The position numbers and the translations under genes are program-made. From Halobium salinum (lineage in GTDB: Archaea; Halobacteriota; Halobacteria; Halobacteriales; Haloferacaceae), in contig NZ_JAODIW010000006.1 of the NCBI RefSeq assembly GCF_026586625.1, positions 143,408 to 207,407 of the forward strand: a DNA stretch of 64,000 bases, read 5' to 3'. This document shows positions 7,835 to 15,580 of the stretch, in pieces (positions within the stretch are counted from its first letter, which is position 1; each line of letters starts with the position of its first letter). The notes below the pieces were generated by a model that was given only the letters and a program-made list of their open reading frames with translations, was not told the DNA's origin and made no database searches.

Positions 7835-8698
7835 TCAGTCGCCGCCTTCGCCCTTCTCGACGGGTGCGCCGACGAGGTTGCCCCACTCGGTCCACGACCC
7901 GTCGTAGTTCGTGACGTGGTCGTAGCCCAGCAGTTCGTGGAGCGCGAACCAGGCGATGGAGGAGCGCTCGCCGATGCGGCAGTAGGCGATGACGTCCTGG
8001 TCGTCGTCGATGCCCTCCTCGCCGTACAGTTCGCGCAGTTCGTCGGCGGACTTGAACGTCCCGTCGTCGTTGACCGTCGCGGCCCACGAGATGTTCTTCG
8101 CGCCGGGGACGTGGCCGCCGCGCTGGGCGGTCTCCTGCAGGCCCGGCGGCGCGAGAATCTCCCCGGAGAACTCCTCGGGCGAGCGCACGTCGACGAGGGG
8201 CAGGCCGCGGTCGATGGCCTTGTCCACGTCGTCGCGGTAGGCGCGGATGGACTCGAACGGGCCGCGAGCCGAGTAGTCCTGCTCGGGGAACTCCGGTACG
8301 TCCTCCGAGAGCGGGTAGTCGTTGTCGAGCCAGTAGTCGCGGCCGCCGTTCATCAGACGGACGTCCTCGTGGCCGTAGTACTTGAACTGCCAGTAGGTGT
8401 ACGCCGCGAACCAGTTCGAGTTGTCGCCGTAGAGGACGACTGTGGAGTCCTCACTGATGCCGTGAGAGCCGAGCAGCTCCTCGAAGTCCTCCTTCGAGAG
8501 GATGTCGCGCGTGGTCTGGTCCTGAAGCTGGGTCTCCCAGTTGAAGCCGATGGCGCCGGGGGCGTGGCCCTCGTCGTATGCCTCGGTGTCTACGTCGACC
8601 TCGACCAGTCGGTAGGCGGGGTCGTCGCTCTGGAACTCGTCGAGATGCTCCTCCACCCAGTCGGCGGAGACGAGCACGTCCTTGGCGTAATCTGACAT
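7835..8698 (-). CDS. Thiosulfate sulfurtransferase (tandem rhodanese)
   Basis: A 287-residue protein with two rhodanese domains. The N-terminal domain (about 8-135) has Gly-91 where the catalytic Cys would be (VLYGDNSN) and is therefore inactive. The C-terminal domain (about 155-280) has the active loop C240-R-I-G-E-R. Such enzymes move a sulfane sulfur from thiosulfate or mercaptopyruvate to an acceptor. The ATG at 8698 is supported by a TATA-like GTTATCCC about 30 nt upstream, and longer in-frame extensions lack protein character. It is divergent from a second rhodanese of the same architecture. Confidence 0.92.
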   Translation of the reverse strand: MSDYAKDVLVSADWVEEHLDEFQSDDPAYRLVEVDVDTEAYDEGHAPGAIGFNWETQLQDQTTRDILSKEDFEELLGSHGISEDSTVVLYGDNSNWFAAYTYWQFKYYGHEDVRLMNGGRDYWLDNDYPLSEDVPEFPEQDYSARGPFESIRAYRDDVDKAIDRGLPLVDVRSPEEFSGEILAPPGLQETAQRGGHVPGAKNISWAATVNDDGTFKSADELRELYGEEGIDDDQDVIAYCRIGERSSIAWFALHELLGYDHVTNYDGSWTEWGNLVGAPVEKGEGGD

Positions 8699-8912
8699 TG
8701 CGGTCGGGTGTAGGGCAGCTATCGGGATAACTCCACCACCCCCCGGCATGTTCGGCCTCTCATCGGGGGAAGCAGAATATGTTGCCGATAGTTCGGCGCC
8801 CCCCGTTGGGTCGAACTCGGTTCGTCGTGACCGGGGAGTTACGCGCGAGACAGAAGGCGGCAATCGGTGCCGGCTTCCGGGACGGCTGTCACGACCGTAT
8901 CGCTTTCGTCGG

Positions 8913-8928
8913 GGGCGCCGTAGCGCCC
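8913..8928 (+). promoter_or_regulatory. Perfect hairpin just before a start codon
   Basis: GGGCGC-CGTA-GCGCCC forms a perfect 6-bp stem with a 4-nt loop, ending three nucleotides before the ATG at 8932. In RNA it would hide the immediate upstream region; in DNA it could be a protein-binding dyad. Confidence 0.4.
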
Positions 8929-8931
8929 GGT

Positions 8932-9804
8932 ATGACCGACTCCACCGCCGACGGCCCCGACCCCGTCGTCTCGCTCGACTGGCTCGCCGACCACCTCGCC
9001 GACCCCGGCGTCCGCGTCGTCGACGTGCGCGACGCCTGGGAGTACGACGGCATCGGCCACGTCCCCGGCGCGGTGAGCATCCCCTTCGACAGCTTTCGGG
9101 CGGGGACGCACGCCGCCGAGAACGACGAAGACGGGGACGGCCGCGACGACGAGACGGGCGAGGCCGGGATGTTCCCCGGCGCCGACGTGTGGGCCGACCT
9201 GATGGACGGCGCCGGTATCGGCGAGGACGATACGCTCGTCGCCTACGACGACACCCACGGCGTGTTCGCGGCGCGGTTCCTCGTCACCGCCGAACACTAC
9301 GGCCACGAGGACGTGCGCCTCCTCGACGGCGACTTCAGCGCGTGGAGTCGCGAACGCGGCGTCTCGCGGGAGGGAGCCGATATCCAGCCCGGAGAGGGGT
9401 ACGCGGTCGGCGACCCCGTGAACGACCCGCTGGTCGACTACGGGACCGTCTCCGAGGCGCTCGACGACCCCGACACGGTCGTCGTCGACACCCGCGAGGC
9501 GTGGGAGTACGAGGAGGGCCACCTTCCGGGTGCCGTCCAAATCGACTGGCGCGAACTCGTCAACGAGGAGACGCGGGGGCTCCGCGACGACGACGACCTT
9601 CGCGCGCTGCTCGAAGAGCGCGGCATCACCCCCGACCGGCGCGTCCTCCTCTACTGCAACACCGCCCGGCGTATCAGTCACACCTACGTCGTCCTCCGGC
9701 ATCTCGGCTACCCGAACATCGCGTTCTACGAGGGGAGCCTCACCGAGTGGGAGCGGCGAGGCGGGCCGCTGGAGACCGAGACGACTGGCGAGGACGACGA
9801 CTGA
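8932..9804 (+). CDS. Second tandem-domain rhodanese sulfurtransferase
   Basis: A 290-residue protein with two rhodanese domains (about 10-140 and 160-275). As in its neighbour, only the C-terminal domain keeps a catalytic Cys (C242 in the loop C-N-T-A-R-R). Its loop differs from that of the divergent paralogue, CRIGER, so the two probably prefer different donors or acceptors. The N-terminal domain carries an unusual acidic insertion around residues 60-75. The start at ATG 8932 (MTDSTADG) is preferred to in-frame upstream codons because those translate into Arg-rich, non-protein-like sequence. Confidence 0.9.
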   Translation: MTDSTADGPDPVVSLDWLADHLADPGVRVVDVRDAWEYDGIGHVPGAVSIPFDSFRAGTHAAENDEDGDGRDDETGEAGMFPGADVWADLMDGAGIGEDDTLVAYDDTHGVFAARFLVTAEHYGHEDVRLLDGDFSAWSRERGVSREGADIQPGEGYAVGDPVNDPLVDYGTVSEALDDPDTVVVDTREAWEYEEGHLPGAVQIDWRELVNEETRGLRDDDDLRALLEERGITPDRRVLLYCNTARRISHTYVVLRHLGYPNIAFYEGSLTEWERRGGPLETETTGEDDD

Positions 9805-9812
9805 ACGCCACC

Positions 9813-10655
9813 CTACCCCCGCGAGATGCGCGGCGCGAGCGCGAACGTCACCCGGCCCTCGCCGTCGGCCACGTCGAACGCGAGGTCCATCGGCGTCTCC
9901 TGTTCGCCCAGGCGAACGGTGACGGGCCGTCCGCTCGGCACGACCCGGTTCATCTCCGAGAGGTAGGAGAGCGAGAACAGCGACCGGGCCTCGGCGCCCG
10001 CGTCCACCTCGAAGACCCCGCAGTCGCCCTCGTCGACGCCGAAGTCGACGCTGTCGGTGTCGCCCTCGGCTCGGAGGCGGAGGGTTCGGACGGCGTCGCT
10101 CCCCCCGTTCTCGCCGTCGCCGTCCGCCTTCTCGACGCCGATTTCGACGTGGTTCGACACCATCACCGCGGCGTCGACACCGCGGGAGAGCATTCCGCCG
10201 TCGAGTTGGACCCGGGCGACGAAGTGCTCGGAGAAGTCGACCACGTCGGGGAGCGAGCGAACCGCGTCGGGGTCGACGAGCGCAAGCGCGTAGACGAGGT
10301 CGCCGACCCGGACTTCGAGGCGGCGACGTTCGGGGTCGAGCGAGAGTCCCACGAGGTCGTCGCCGTCGGCCATCCCGACGACGGCCGCGAGTCGCGTCAG
10401 GTCGACGCCGAGGCGCGCCCCACTCGTCTCGTAGCGCTCGAAAGCGGCCGCGTCGACCGTCGCGTCGACGATGCCGACGGTCGCCGGGTCGGTGGCGACG
10501 ATTCGGAACTCGTCGGGCTCGGGCCGGACGATGCACTCGTCGACGAGCACCGCGGCGGCGTCGAGAACCGTCTGTAGCGGCTCGGCTTCGACGGTCGCGT
10601 CGAAGGCGGCGGGCTGTACTGTGGCGTCGCGGTCGGTGGCAGTGGGTTGGCTCAT
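9813..10655 (-). CDS. PCNA-like sliding clamp, probable divergent paralogue
   Basis: A 280-residue DNA polymerase sliding clamp homologue. Segments shared with archaeal PCNA include LVDEC near residue 42, DPATVGIVD, the LGVDLTRL strand, the interdomain region, SLFSLSYLSEMN and the C-terminal TFALAPRI. It is longer than the usual roughly 247 residues: it has about 19 extra N-terminal residues and a Gly/Asp/Glu-rich insertion at roughly 184-198 (VEKADGDGENGG). ATG 10655 (MSQPTATD) is chosen. The gene stands alone, without primase or other replication genes beside it, which suits a second, specialised clamp rather than the housekeeping copy. That is an inference; the main clamp may lie elsewhere. 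Confidence 0.85.
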   Translation of the reverse strand: MSQPTATDRDATVQPAAFDATVEAEPLQTVLDAAAVLVDECIVRPEPDEFRIVATDPATVGIVDATVDAAAFERYETSGARLGVDLTRLAAVVGMADGDDLVGLSLDPERRRLEVRVGDLVYALALVDPDAVRSLPDVVDFSEHFVARVQLDGGMLSRGVDAAVMVSNHVEIGVEKADGDGENGGSDAVRTLRLRAEGDTDSVDFGVDEGDCGVFEVDAGAEARSLFSLSYLSEMNRVVPSGRPVTVRLGEQETPMDLAFDVADGEGRVTFALAPRISRG

Positions 10656-10911
10656 GTGAGGTGAGTCCGGTGAGTCGGTGGCCGGGTGTACGGTCCGGCG
10701 GAAGCCGTGCCCGTCGCTGGTCGCCACGTCGTAGTCGCCACTCTCGGCGGATTCCCGCGACGTGGGTCTCGAACGGCCGCTTCCCGACCGAATCGGCGAC
10801 TAATCGGTCTCCGAATAGGTTGATAAGCGTTTGGTGGGCAGAACGCAGTAAATAATCCGTATTGGGTTATACTTACAACAGGAGAGCGCACAACGTAACT
10901 CGAAACAGATT

Positions 10912-11472
10912 ATGACTGGGAAGCGAGACCGCGGGCTACTCAGCCCGGCCGACCGGTCGTACTTGCGTGGTGAGAGCGACCTGGCGAGCGTCCAGTCCGA
11001 GCGCAACACGCGGGGGCGAATCCGCGACCGGGTCCACGACGGGCTGCTCGACTTCGAACTGCTGACCGGGGCGCTCTCGGACCGGGACGTAGAACTGCTC
11101 TTCGAGAAGCGACTCGGTGGTGACGACGGGACGGTCGCGTTCGACGCGCTCGTCTCGGCGGTGGCGTTCCTCTACCGGGGCGTCGACCACACCGACCTCG
11201 ACTTCGAGGCCGTCCTGCGGGAGGGGGTAAACCTCGCCGAAGCGCGGGAGGACCGGGCGGCGACGGTGACGTTCTCGAAGACGCTACACGCCCTCGATAC
11301 CGACCAGCTTCGACGGAAGCTCGAATCGGACGAGTCGCTGTCGCTCACCGAAATCGCCTACCTCTACGAAGCGGACGACCTCGGTCGCGACGAACTGGCC
11401 AAGTACTTCGGCGACACGCGAGCGCCCGAACTCGACGACGGCCGGGTGCAGTCGAAGGTGACCGACTACTGA
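10912..11472 (+). CDS. Conserved haloarchaeal protein, possibly regulatory
   Basis: A 186-residue acidic protein starting MTGKRDRGLLSPADRSYLRG. It is helix-rich; the RSYLRG-x-x-x-L and later QLRRKLESDESLSLTEIAYLYEADDLGRDELA segments look like helix-turn-helix-type units, but I cannot assign a family. The upstream region (10800-10911) is AT-rich by local standards and includes a TATA-like GGTTATACTT about 40 nt before the ATG. It is divergent from the PCNA-like gene. Confidence 0.7.
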   Translation: MTGKRDRGLLSPADRSYLRGESDLASVQSERNTRGRIRDRVHDGLLDFELLTGALSDRDVELLFEKRLGGDDGTVAFDALVSAVAFLYRGVDHTDLDFEAVLREGVNLAEAREDRAATVTFSKTLHALDTDQLRRKLESDESLSLTEIAYLYEADDLGRDELAKYFGDTRAPELDDGRVQSKVTDY

Positions 11473-11559
11473 ACGACGGCTCGGTTGCTCAGGTAGCGGC
11501 CCGACGGCGGGTTCGACCGGCAAACCGCTACCCTGTAGCTCACCACGCACTGCCGTTCC

Positions 11560-13827
11560 TCACCCGAAACAGGCGTCGTCGGCCACCTCCGTCACCCACC
11601 GCCACGTCATCCGTAAGTCTTCCAGCGTGAACCGAGGCTCCCCGGTCAACAGGAGATATTCAACGATTGCACGTTGGGATATCCAGTTCGGGTCAACCGG
11701 ACTCATCATGATGAGGTCCGGCGTCTCGTGGTTCGCGTGGTCTAACCCGAGATAGTGGCCGACCTCGTGAATCGGGACGAACTGGAACGGCCAGTACGGC
11801 TGGCGGTCCCGGAACGTGGCACCGCTGACCTGTTCGTAGTCGTCGTCGTCGCCGAGTATCCCGGCGAACGACGGAGGGCGGAACCAGCTGGCGAACCCAA
11901 ACGGTTGGCGTTCGCGGATTTCGGTGTAGCTGAACACGGCGACGAGAGGGACCTCACAGAGCGGGTCGTCACGCCCGGTTCGGCCGTACACGTCGGCGAG
12001 TAGCTGTTCCACGACCGGGTTTCGGCGTTCACCGCCGATCGGCGGCGTGTCGTCGCCCGCGCTCGGTCCCTCGGAGCGGAGGTCCAACGGCACGTAGTCG
12101 CGGTCGTGTACTTCGAAGGCGCCGATGTCCTTCCACCACAATTGGACGCCGAGCTGTGCGGCCTTTCGCCGGGCAGTGTCGAGATACCGACGGAACCGGT
12201 CCGTTCGGATGGCGAACGCGTGGAACTCGGCCACGGCCTCCGGTCCCTCAGCCAGATACAGGTCGATGTCCCTGTAGGAGACGGTCTTGTCAGTACCGGC
12301 GTAGACAACCTCACCGGTAGGTCTGTCGAGTGGACCGCCGGGACACCGCGACGCGTGACCCGCCATCGCATAGAGGTCGATGACGCCATCTCGGTGGAGA
12401 TCCCGGAGGTCGACTTCACTCTCCGTCGAGACGAACAGGCGGACCGGCCGTACTTCCATCGGAAGCCCCATCGGCCGACTGCCGACTCCGACGCGGTCGC
12501 GAGCACGTTCGAGGGCGTCCTCGTCGTCCCCGAAACGGCGCCGGAGAGCCCGGTCGACCTCCGATTCGACTTCGTGAAGGGTGACCGAGTCACGGGCGCT
12601 TCCGAGGAGACCGAACGGAATCCGCGTCACCCACGTGACCGCCCGCGCTATCTGCAATCCGATTTCGACGCCGCCGCTGGCGATTCGGCACCAGTTCAGT
12701 CGCAGGATGCCGAACACGACATCTTGGATGCCCTCCGTGAGATCCCGAACGATTCCGAGCAGGTCCCTCCCCATGTGGAGGGCCCACTTGAGGACGCTCG
12801 CGAAGAACGCTCCGACGACCCCGAACGAGGAGGCTAGCGAGTCGACGAGCCGTTCGATGTCGTCGAGGATTTCGACGACGTCGTCGAGCAGACTCTGTGC
12901 GAAGTCGACGACCTCCTCGACTGTCTCGAGGAGGTCCGACCAGAGGTCCCGGAGCGAGACGAGCGCCTGCAGTGGGTCGGTGAACAAACAAACGAGGAAC
13001 GTTCCGACGAACTTGAGTACTCGAATCACGATCATAACGACCAGTCGAACGAGGAAGCGGACCAGTTTGCAAACGAGATAGACAACCCACTTCACCACGG
13101 TCACCACTACCCACGTCACCACTTTCACGACGACGAGTGCGATTTCACAGAACCAACGTGCCGGGTGCCACCACGGACGCTTCTTGCACTTCCGTTCTTC
13201 CCGGGAAACCCACTTCTCTACGGGCTTTCTGACACGCTCTTCGATTCGCTTCTTGACCCGTTCACACTCTTTCCGCCAGCGGGTGAAGAATCGTTCGACC
13301 GGTATTTCGACTTCTTCCGTGGCCCACCGGTTCACCGCACGACAGGCGCCGCCGCTGCCGCTGCTGGAGCCGACGAGTACTCCCGGAAGCGTTCTCGCGA
13401 CCCTCGCAACTATCAACGGCGAGACGCTGTCACCGTCCAGGGTTCCCGCTGTCGACCCGCCGTCGGCGCGCTCGAAGTACGGGTATCGGCGGGTCACTGG
13501 CGGGCCGCCTGTCGAGCCGCTGTCGGCCGACGCCGTTCCCAACCTCCGCTCGGAAGACGGTAACGACGAATAGTGTCGTCCGACACGGGCCGCCAGTGAC
13601 GTCACCACCCGTTCCCGCTCGCTCGAAAGTCGCCGTCTCGCGCCCTCGAATTGCCGTCTCACAGCGCGCCCCGACGGCGACGAGCCGTAGGAAGCCCGTA
13701 GCCGCTCTCCGACCTCGCCGACCGCATCCGCGAGTACGTCGGGTGCCTTGACGTCCTGACTCCGGACTTGCAGGGCCGAATTCAAACGCGTTCGCACCGC
13801 GTCCGCCGCCCCCAACTGATTTTTCAT
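11560..13827 (-). CDS. Metzincin-type metalloprotease fused to a membrane-helix array
   Basis: A 755-residue protein. Residues 1-165 are soluble and partly Ser/Gly-rich. About 166-235 is charged with recurrent Trp and Cys. About 228-285 is a near-continuous Val/Trp-rich hydrophobic array with cysteines at 227, 253 and 280. About 290-400 has amphipathic and hydrophobic helices. The C-terminal part carries the zinc signature H687-E-x-x-H691-x-x-G-x-x-H697 and a following Met-turn candidate (IMM, about 706-708), the metzincin hallmark seen in matrixin- and reprolysin-type proteases. No Sec or Tat signal is visible. The ATG at 13827 follows a GAGGTG-like ribosome site. Codon use is less GC-biased than in neighbours, which with the AT-rich upstream spacer suggests acquired DNA. 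The role, possibly a membrane-inserting toxin or protease, is inference. Confidence 0.8.
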   Translation of the reverse strand: MKNQLGAADAVRTRLNSALQVRSQDVKAPDVLADAVGEVGERLRASYGSSPSGRAVRRQFEGARRRLSSERERVVTSLAARVGRHYSSLPSSERRLGTASADSGSTGGPPVTRRYPYFERADGGSTAGTLDGDSVSPLIVARVARTLPGVLVGSSSGSGGACRAVNRWATEEVEIPVERFFTRWRKECERVKKRIEERVRKPVEKWVSREERKCKKRPWWHPARWFCEIALVVVKVVTWVVVTVVKWVVYLVCKLVRFLVRLVVMIVIRVLKFVGTFLVCLFTDPLQALVSLRDLWSDLLETVEEVVDFAQSLLDDVVEILDDIERLVDSLASSFGVVGAFFASVLKWALHMGRDLLGIVRDLTEGIQDVVFGILRLNWCRIASGGVEIGLQIARAVTWVTRIPFGLLGSARDSVTLHEVESEVDRALRRRFGDDEDALERARDRVGVGSRPMGLPMEVRPVRLFVSTESEVDLRDLHRDGVIDLYAMAGHASRCPGGPLDRPTGEVVYAGTDKTVSYRDIDLYLAEGPEAVAEFHAFAIRTDRFRRYLDTARRKAAQLGVQLWWKDIGAFEVHDRDYVPLDLRSEGPSAGDDTPPIGGERRNPVVEQLLADVYGRTGRDDPLCEVPLVAVFSYTEIRERQPFGFASWFRPPSFAGILGDDDDYEQVSGATFRDRQPYWPFQFVPIHEVGHYLGLDHANHETPDLIMMSPVDPNWISQRAIVEYLLLTGEPRFTLEDLRMTWRWVTEVADDACFG

Positions 13828-14218
13828 CTCACACCTCAACTACTCACTTTATCACTATTACGTATAATCTAGTATGCCTATTCGAAGATATATCATAGCG
13901 AACGGACGTACGGGATTTGGATACTCACCGACGAAACGCCGCCACCACGGAGCAGGGGCCTCGGGAGGACGAGAGCCGATCGGTGGTGTGCGTGTCGAGT
14001 ACCTTTCCCTCTACTTCGGCGAGTCCGGCGCCCGCGCGGCCGCTGACCAGCCGACGTGGTCAGACCGCCGCCGCCAGTCGACACGCGACCAGCGTCACCA
14101 ACGACATGAGAGGAGCCGACGACGGCGAACGTGGTTGATCGGATGGCTTCTGATAGTGCCCCGGTCAGTCGCGACGCCGGTCCGTACATCGATCAACGCG
14201 GGCCGCCACAGGGGCTGC
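13828..14218. other. AT-rich promoter spacer and gene-free interval
   Basis: The 60 bp at 13840-13900 are strongly AT-rich for this genome and include the palindrome GATATATC at 13887-13894 and several TATA-like strings; they probably hold the promoter of the metalloprotease gene. From 13910 to 14218 no reading frame has convincing protein character on either strand, although a short minus-strand stretch near 14075-14110 (MSLVTLVACRLAAAV) could be the remnant of a lost gene. Confidence 0.5.
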
Positions 14219-15277
14219 TCAGCTCGTCTTCGAGTCCGAGTGGGGTCGCGATTCAGCCCCTACGGCGGCCTCGCCACCGGCTCCGACACTGTCGGTGGCG
14301 TCGGCCTCCGCGGAGAGCAGACTCACCACCTCGACGAGCAGCGCGACGACGAGCGGGCCGGCGACGAACCCGATGGGGCCGACAGAGAGTACGCCGCCGA
14401 CGAAGCCGACGAAGTAGAGACTCACGGGCAGGTCCGAGGCGATGCCGGCCAGCCGGGGCCGGATGACGGCGTCGGGGAGGAATCCGACGAGGGTCAGTCC
14501 AAGCACGACGACGAGCACGGCGCGCTGGACGTCGCCGCCGACCAGGTCGACGACGGCGAGGGCGACGACCAGCACACTGGGGCCGACGACGGGGACGAAC
14601 TGCAACACCGCGGCGACGATGGCGAGCGTCAGTGCGGAGCCGTACCCCAGCAGGACGAAGACGACGAAGGCGACCAAGCCGGTGCCGACCGCGGTCGCCG
14701 CCTGCAGGACGTAGATGGCGAGCAGGGTCGAGCGCACCCGCTCGTGGAGCGCGTCGACGACGCCGTGGTACTCGGTCGGGACGAAGCCGTAGACGGCCCG
14801 GCGGACGTCGCCGGGTTTGTACAACAGCCCGTACACCAGGAGCGCGAAGAGGAACGCCTTCAGCGTCAGTACCGGCGCCGCACTCGCGGCCGTCAGTGCC
14901 ACCGAGGCGATGGTCTCCCGGGCGGCGTCGAGCAGCGGCGCGGTGGGGAGGACGTACCGGAACCCGGCCACTTCGAGCACGAGCTCGTCCGGGAGCTCGC
15001 GTAGCAGGTCGACGACGACGCTCCGGCGGCGGTACAGCACGTACGACAGCGGGGAGACCACGGCGAACAACCCGAGGAAGGCGAGCGCCGTCACCGCCAC
15101 GCTGGCGAGTCGGCGCGAGAAGCCACGGGCGACGAGCCGCCGCCGGAGCGGAAAGAGCACGTAGGCGACGGTGACCGCGAAGAACACGGTCGACAGCACG
15201 CCGCCGAGGACGTACGCCGAGAGGGCGGCCAACAGGGCGAACAAGGCGACGAGCGCGAGACGACGGCTTGGTGGCAC
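14219..15277 (-). CDS. AI-2E family transporter
   Basis: A 352-residue integral membrane protein with about eight hydrophobic helices in the AI-2E exporter (UPF0118/PerM) pattern: two helices at the N-terminus with a basic loop (FPLRRRLVARG), a long soluble segment, and a C-terminal block containing VLQFVPVVGPSV and the PDAVIRPRL-type motif. Substrates of archaeal members are unknown. Start: the GTG at 15277 (VPPSRRLALV) has a TATA-like TTTTATC centred 25 nt upstream (15299-15305), the leaderless geometry, while the longer frame is Arg-rich and unlikely. The last 30 residues are a soluble acidic tail. Confidence 0.88.
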   Translation of the reverse strand: MPPSRRLALVALFALLAALSAYVLGGVLSTVFFAVTVAYVLFPLRRRLVARGFSRRLASVAVTALAFLGLFAVVSPLSYVLYRRRSVVVDLLRELPDELVLEVAGFRYVLPTAPLLDAARETIASVALTAASAAPVLTLKAFLFALLVYGLLYKPGDVRRAVYGFVPTEYHGVVDALHERVRSTLLAIYVLQAATAVGTGLVAFVVFVLLGYGSALTLAIVAAVLQFVPVVGPSVLVVALAVVDLVGGDVQRAVLVVVLGLTLVGFLPDAVIRPRLAGIASDLPVSLYFVGFVGGVLSVGPIGFVAGPLVVALLVEVVSLLSAEADATDSVGAGGEAAVGAESRPHSDSKTS

Positions 15278-15298
15278 GGTCGTGCGTTTCGTGGGACC

Positions 15299-15305
15299 GA
15301 TAAAA
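15299..15305 (-). promoter_or_regulatory. TATA box of the AI-2E transporter gene
   Basis: The minus strand reads TTTTATC here, centred about 25 nt before the GTG start at 15277. The spacing predicts a leaderless transcript and supports that start. Confidence 0.6.
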
Positions 15306-15406
15306 CGGTTCCGTCGCTTCGGTTCCGGGCCGTCGCGTCGGTAATATCCGTCGGCACAGCGTCCGTCGATTGTTACTCGGAGTAGCACCCGGGTCGATAC
15401 CGACTG

Positions 15407-15447
15407 GTCACCCGACAGGTGACGCCGGCCGTCGACCGGCCGTCACC
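15407..15447 (+). promoter_or_regulatory. Two mutually exclusive hairpins upstream of the ABC importer
   Basis: GGTGAC at 15418-15423 can pair with GTCACC upstream (15407-15412, loop CGACA) or, more strongly, as part of GGTGACGCCGG with CCGGCCGTCACC downstream (15436-15447, one bulged base). The hexamer occurs three times in alternating orientation, so it could equally be a set of half-sites for a DNA-binding regulator. It lies about 130-170 nt before the permease start. Confidence 0.4.
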
Positions 15448-15580
15448 GATTCGCCGCCGCTCGCGCCCGTCGCACATCGGTCCCGCTAAGTACCACTCGG
15501 TAGAACCACCGGGTGATGTACCGGTCGACCATCGCGTCGCGGCAGCCACGTTCAGGTGGGACGGGGGCGAACGGACGCCC

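Larger units (their letters stand above)
15278..15580. other. 303-bp interval before the ABC importer
   Basis: Contains the TATA box of the AI-2E gene at the left and the alternating hairpins at 15407-15447. The in-frame stretch upstream of the permease (15419-15580) is open but Arg/Pro-rich and is treated as leader, not coding. No known riboswitch consensus is seen. Confidence 0.5.

Noticed and set aside
13893-14189. 98-codon minus-strand frame in the AT-rich spacer
   Set aside because: Arg/His/Gly-rich, no ribosome site or promoter geometry, no protein-like pattern.
15419-15580. 54-codon N-terminal extension of the ABC permease
   Set aside because: It covers the alternating hairpins, is Arg/Pro-rich and unlike permease N-termini; GTG 15581 is a better start.
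15419-15580. TPP or cobalamin riboswitch before the importer
   Set aside because: None of the consensus core strings is present; only simple hairpins are seen.
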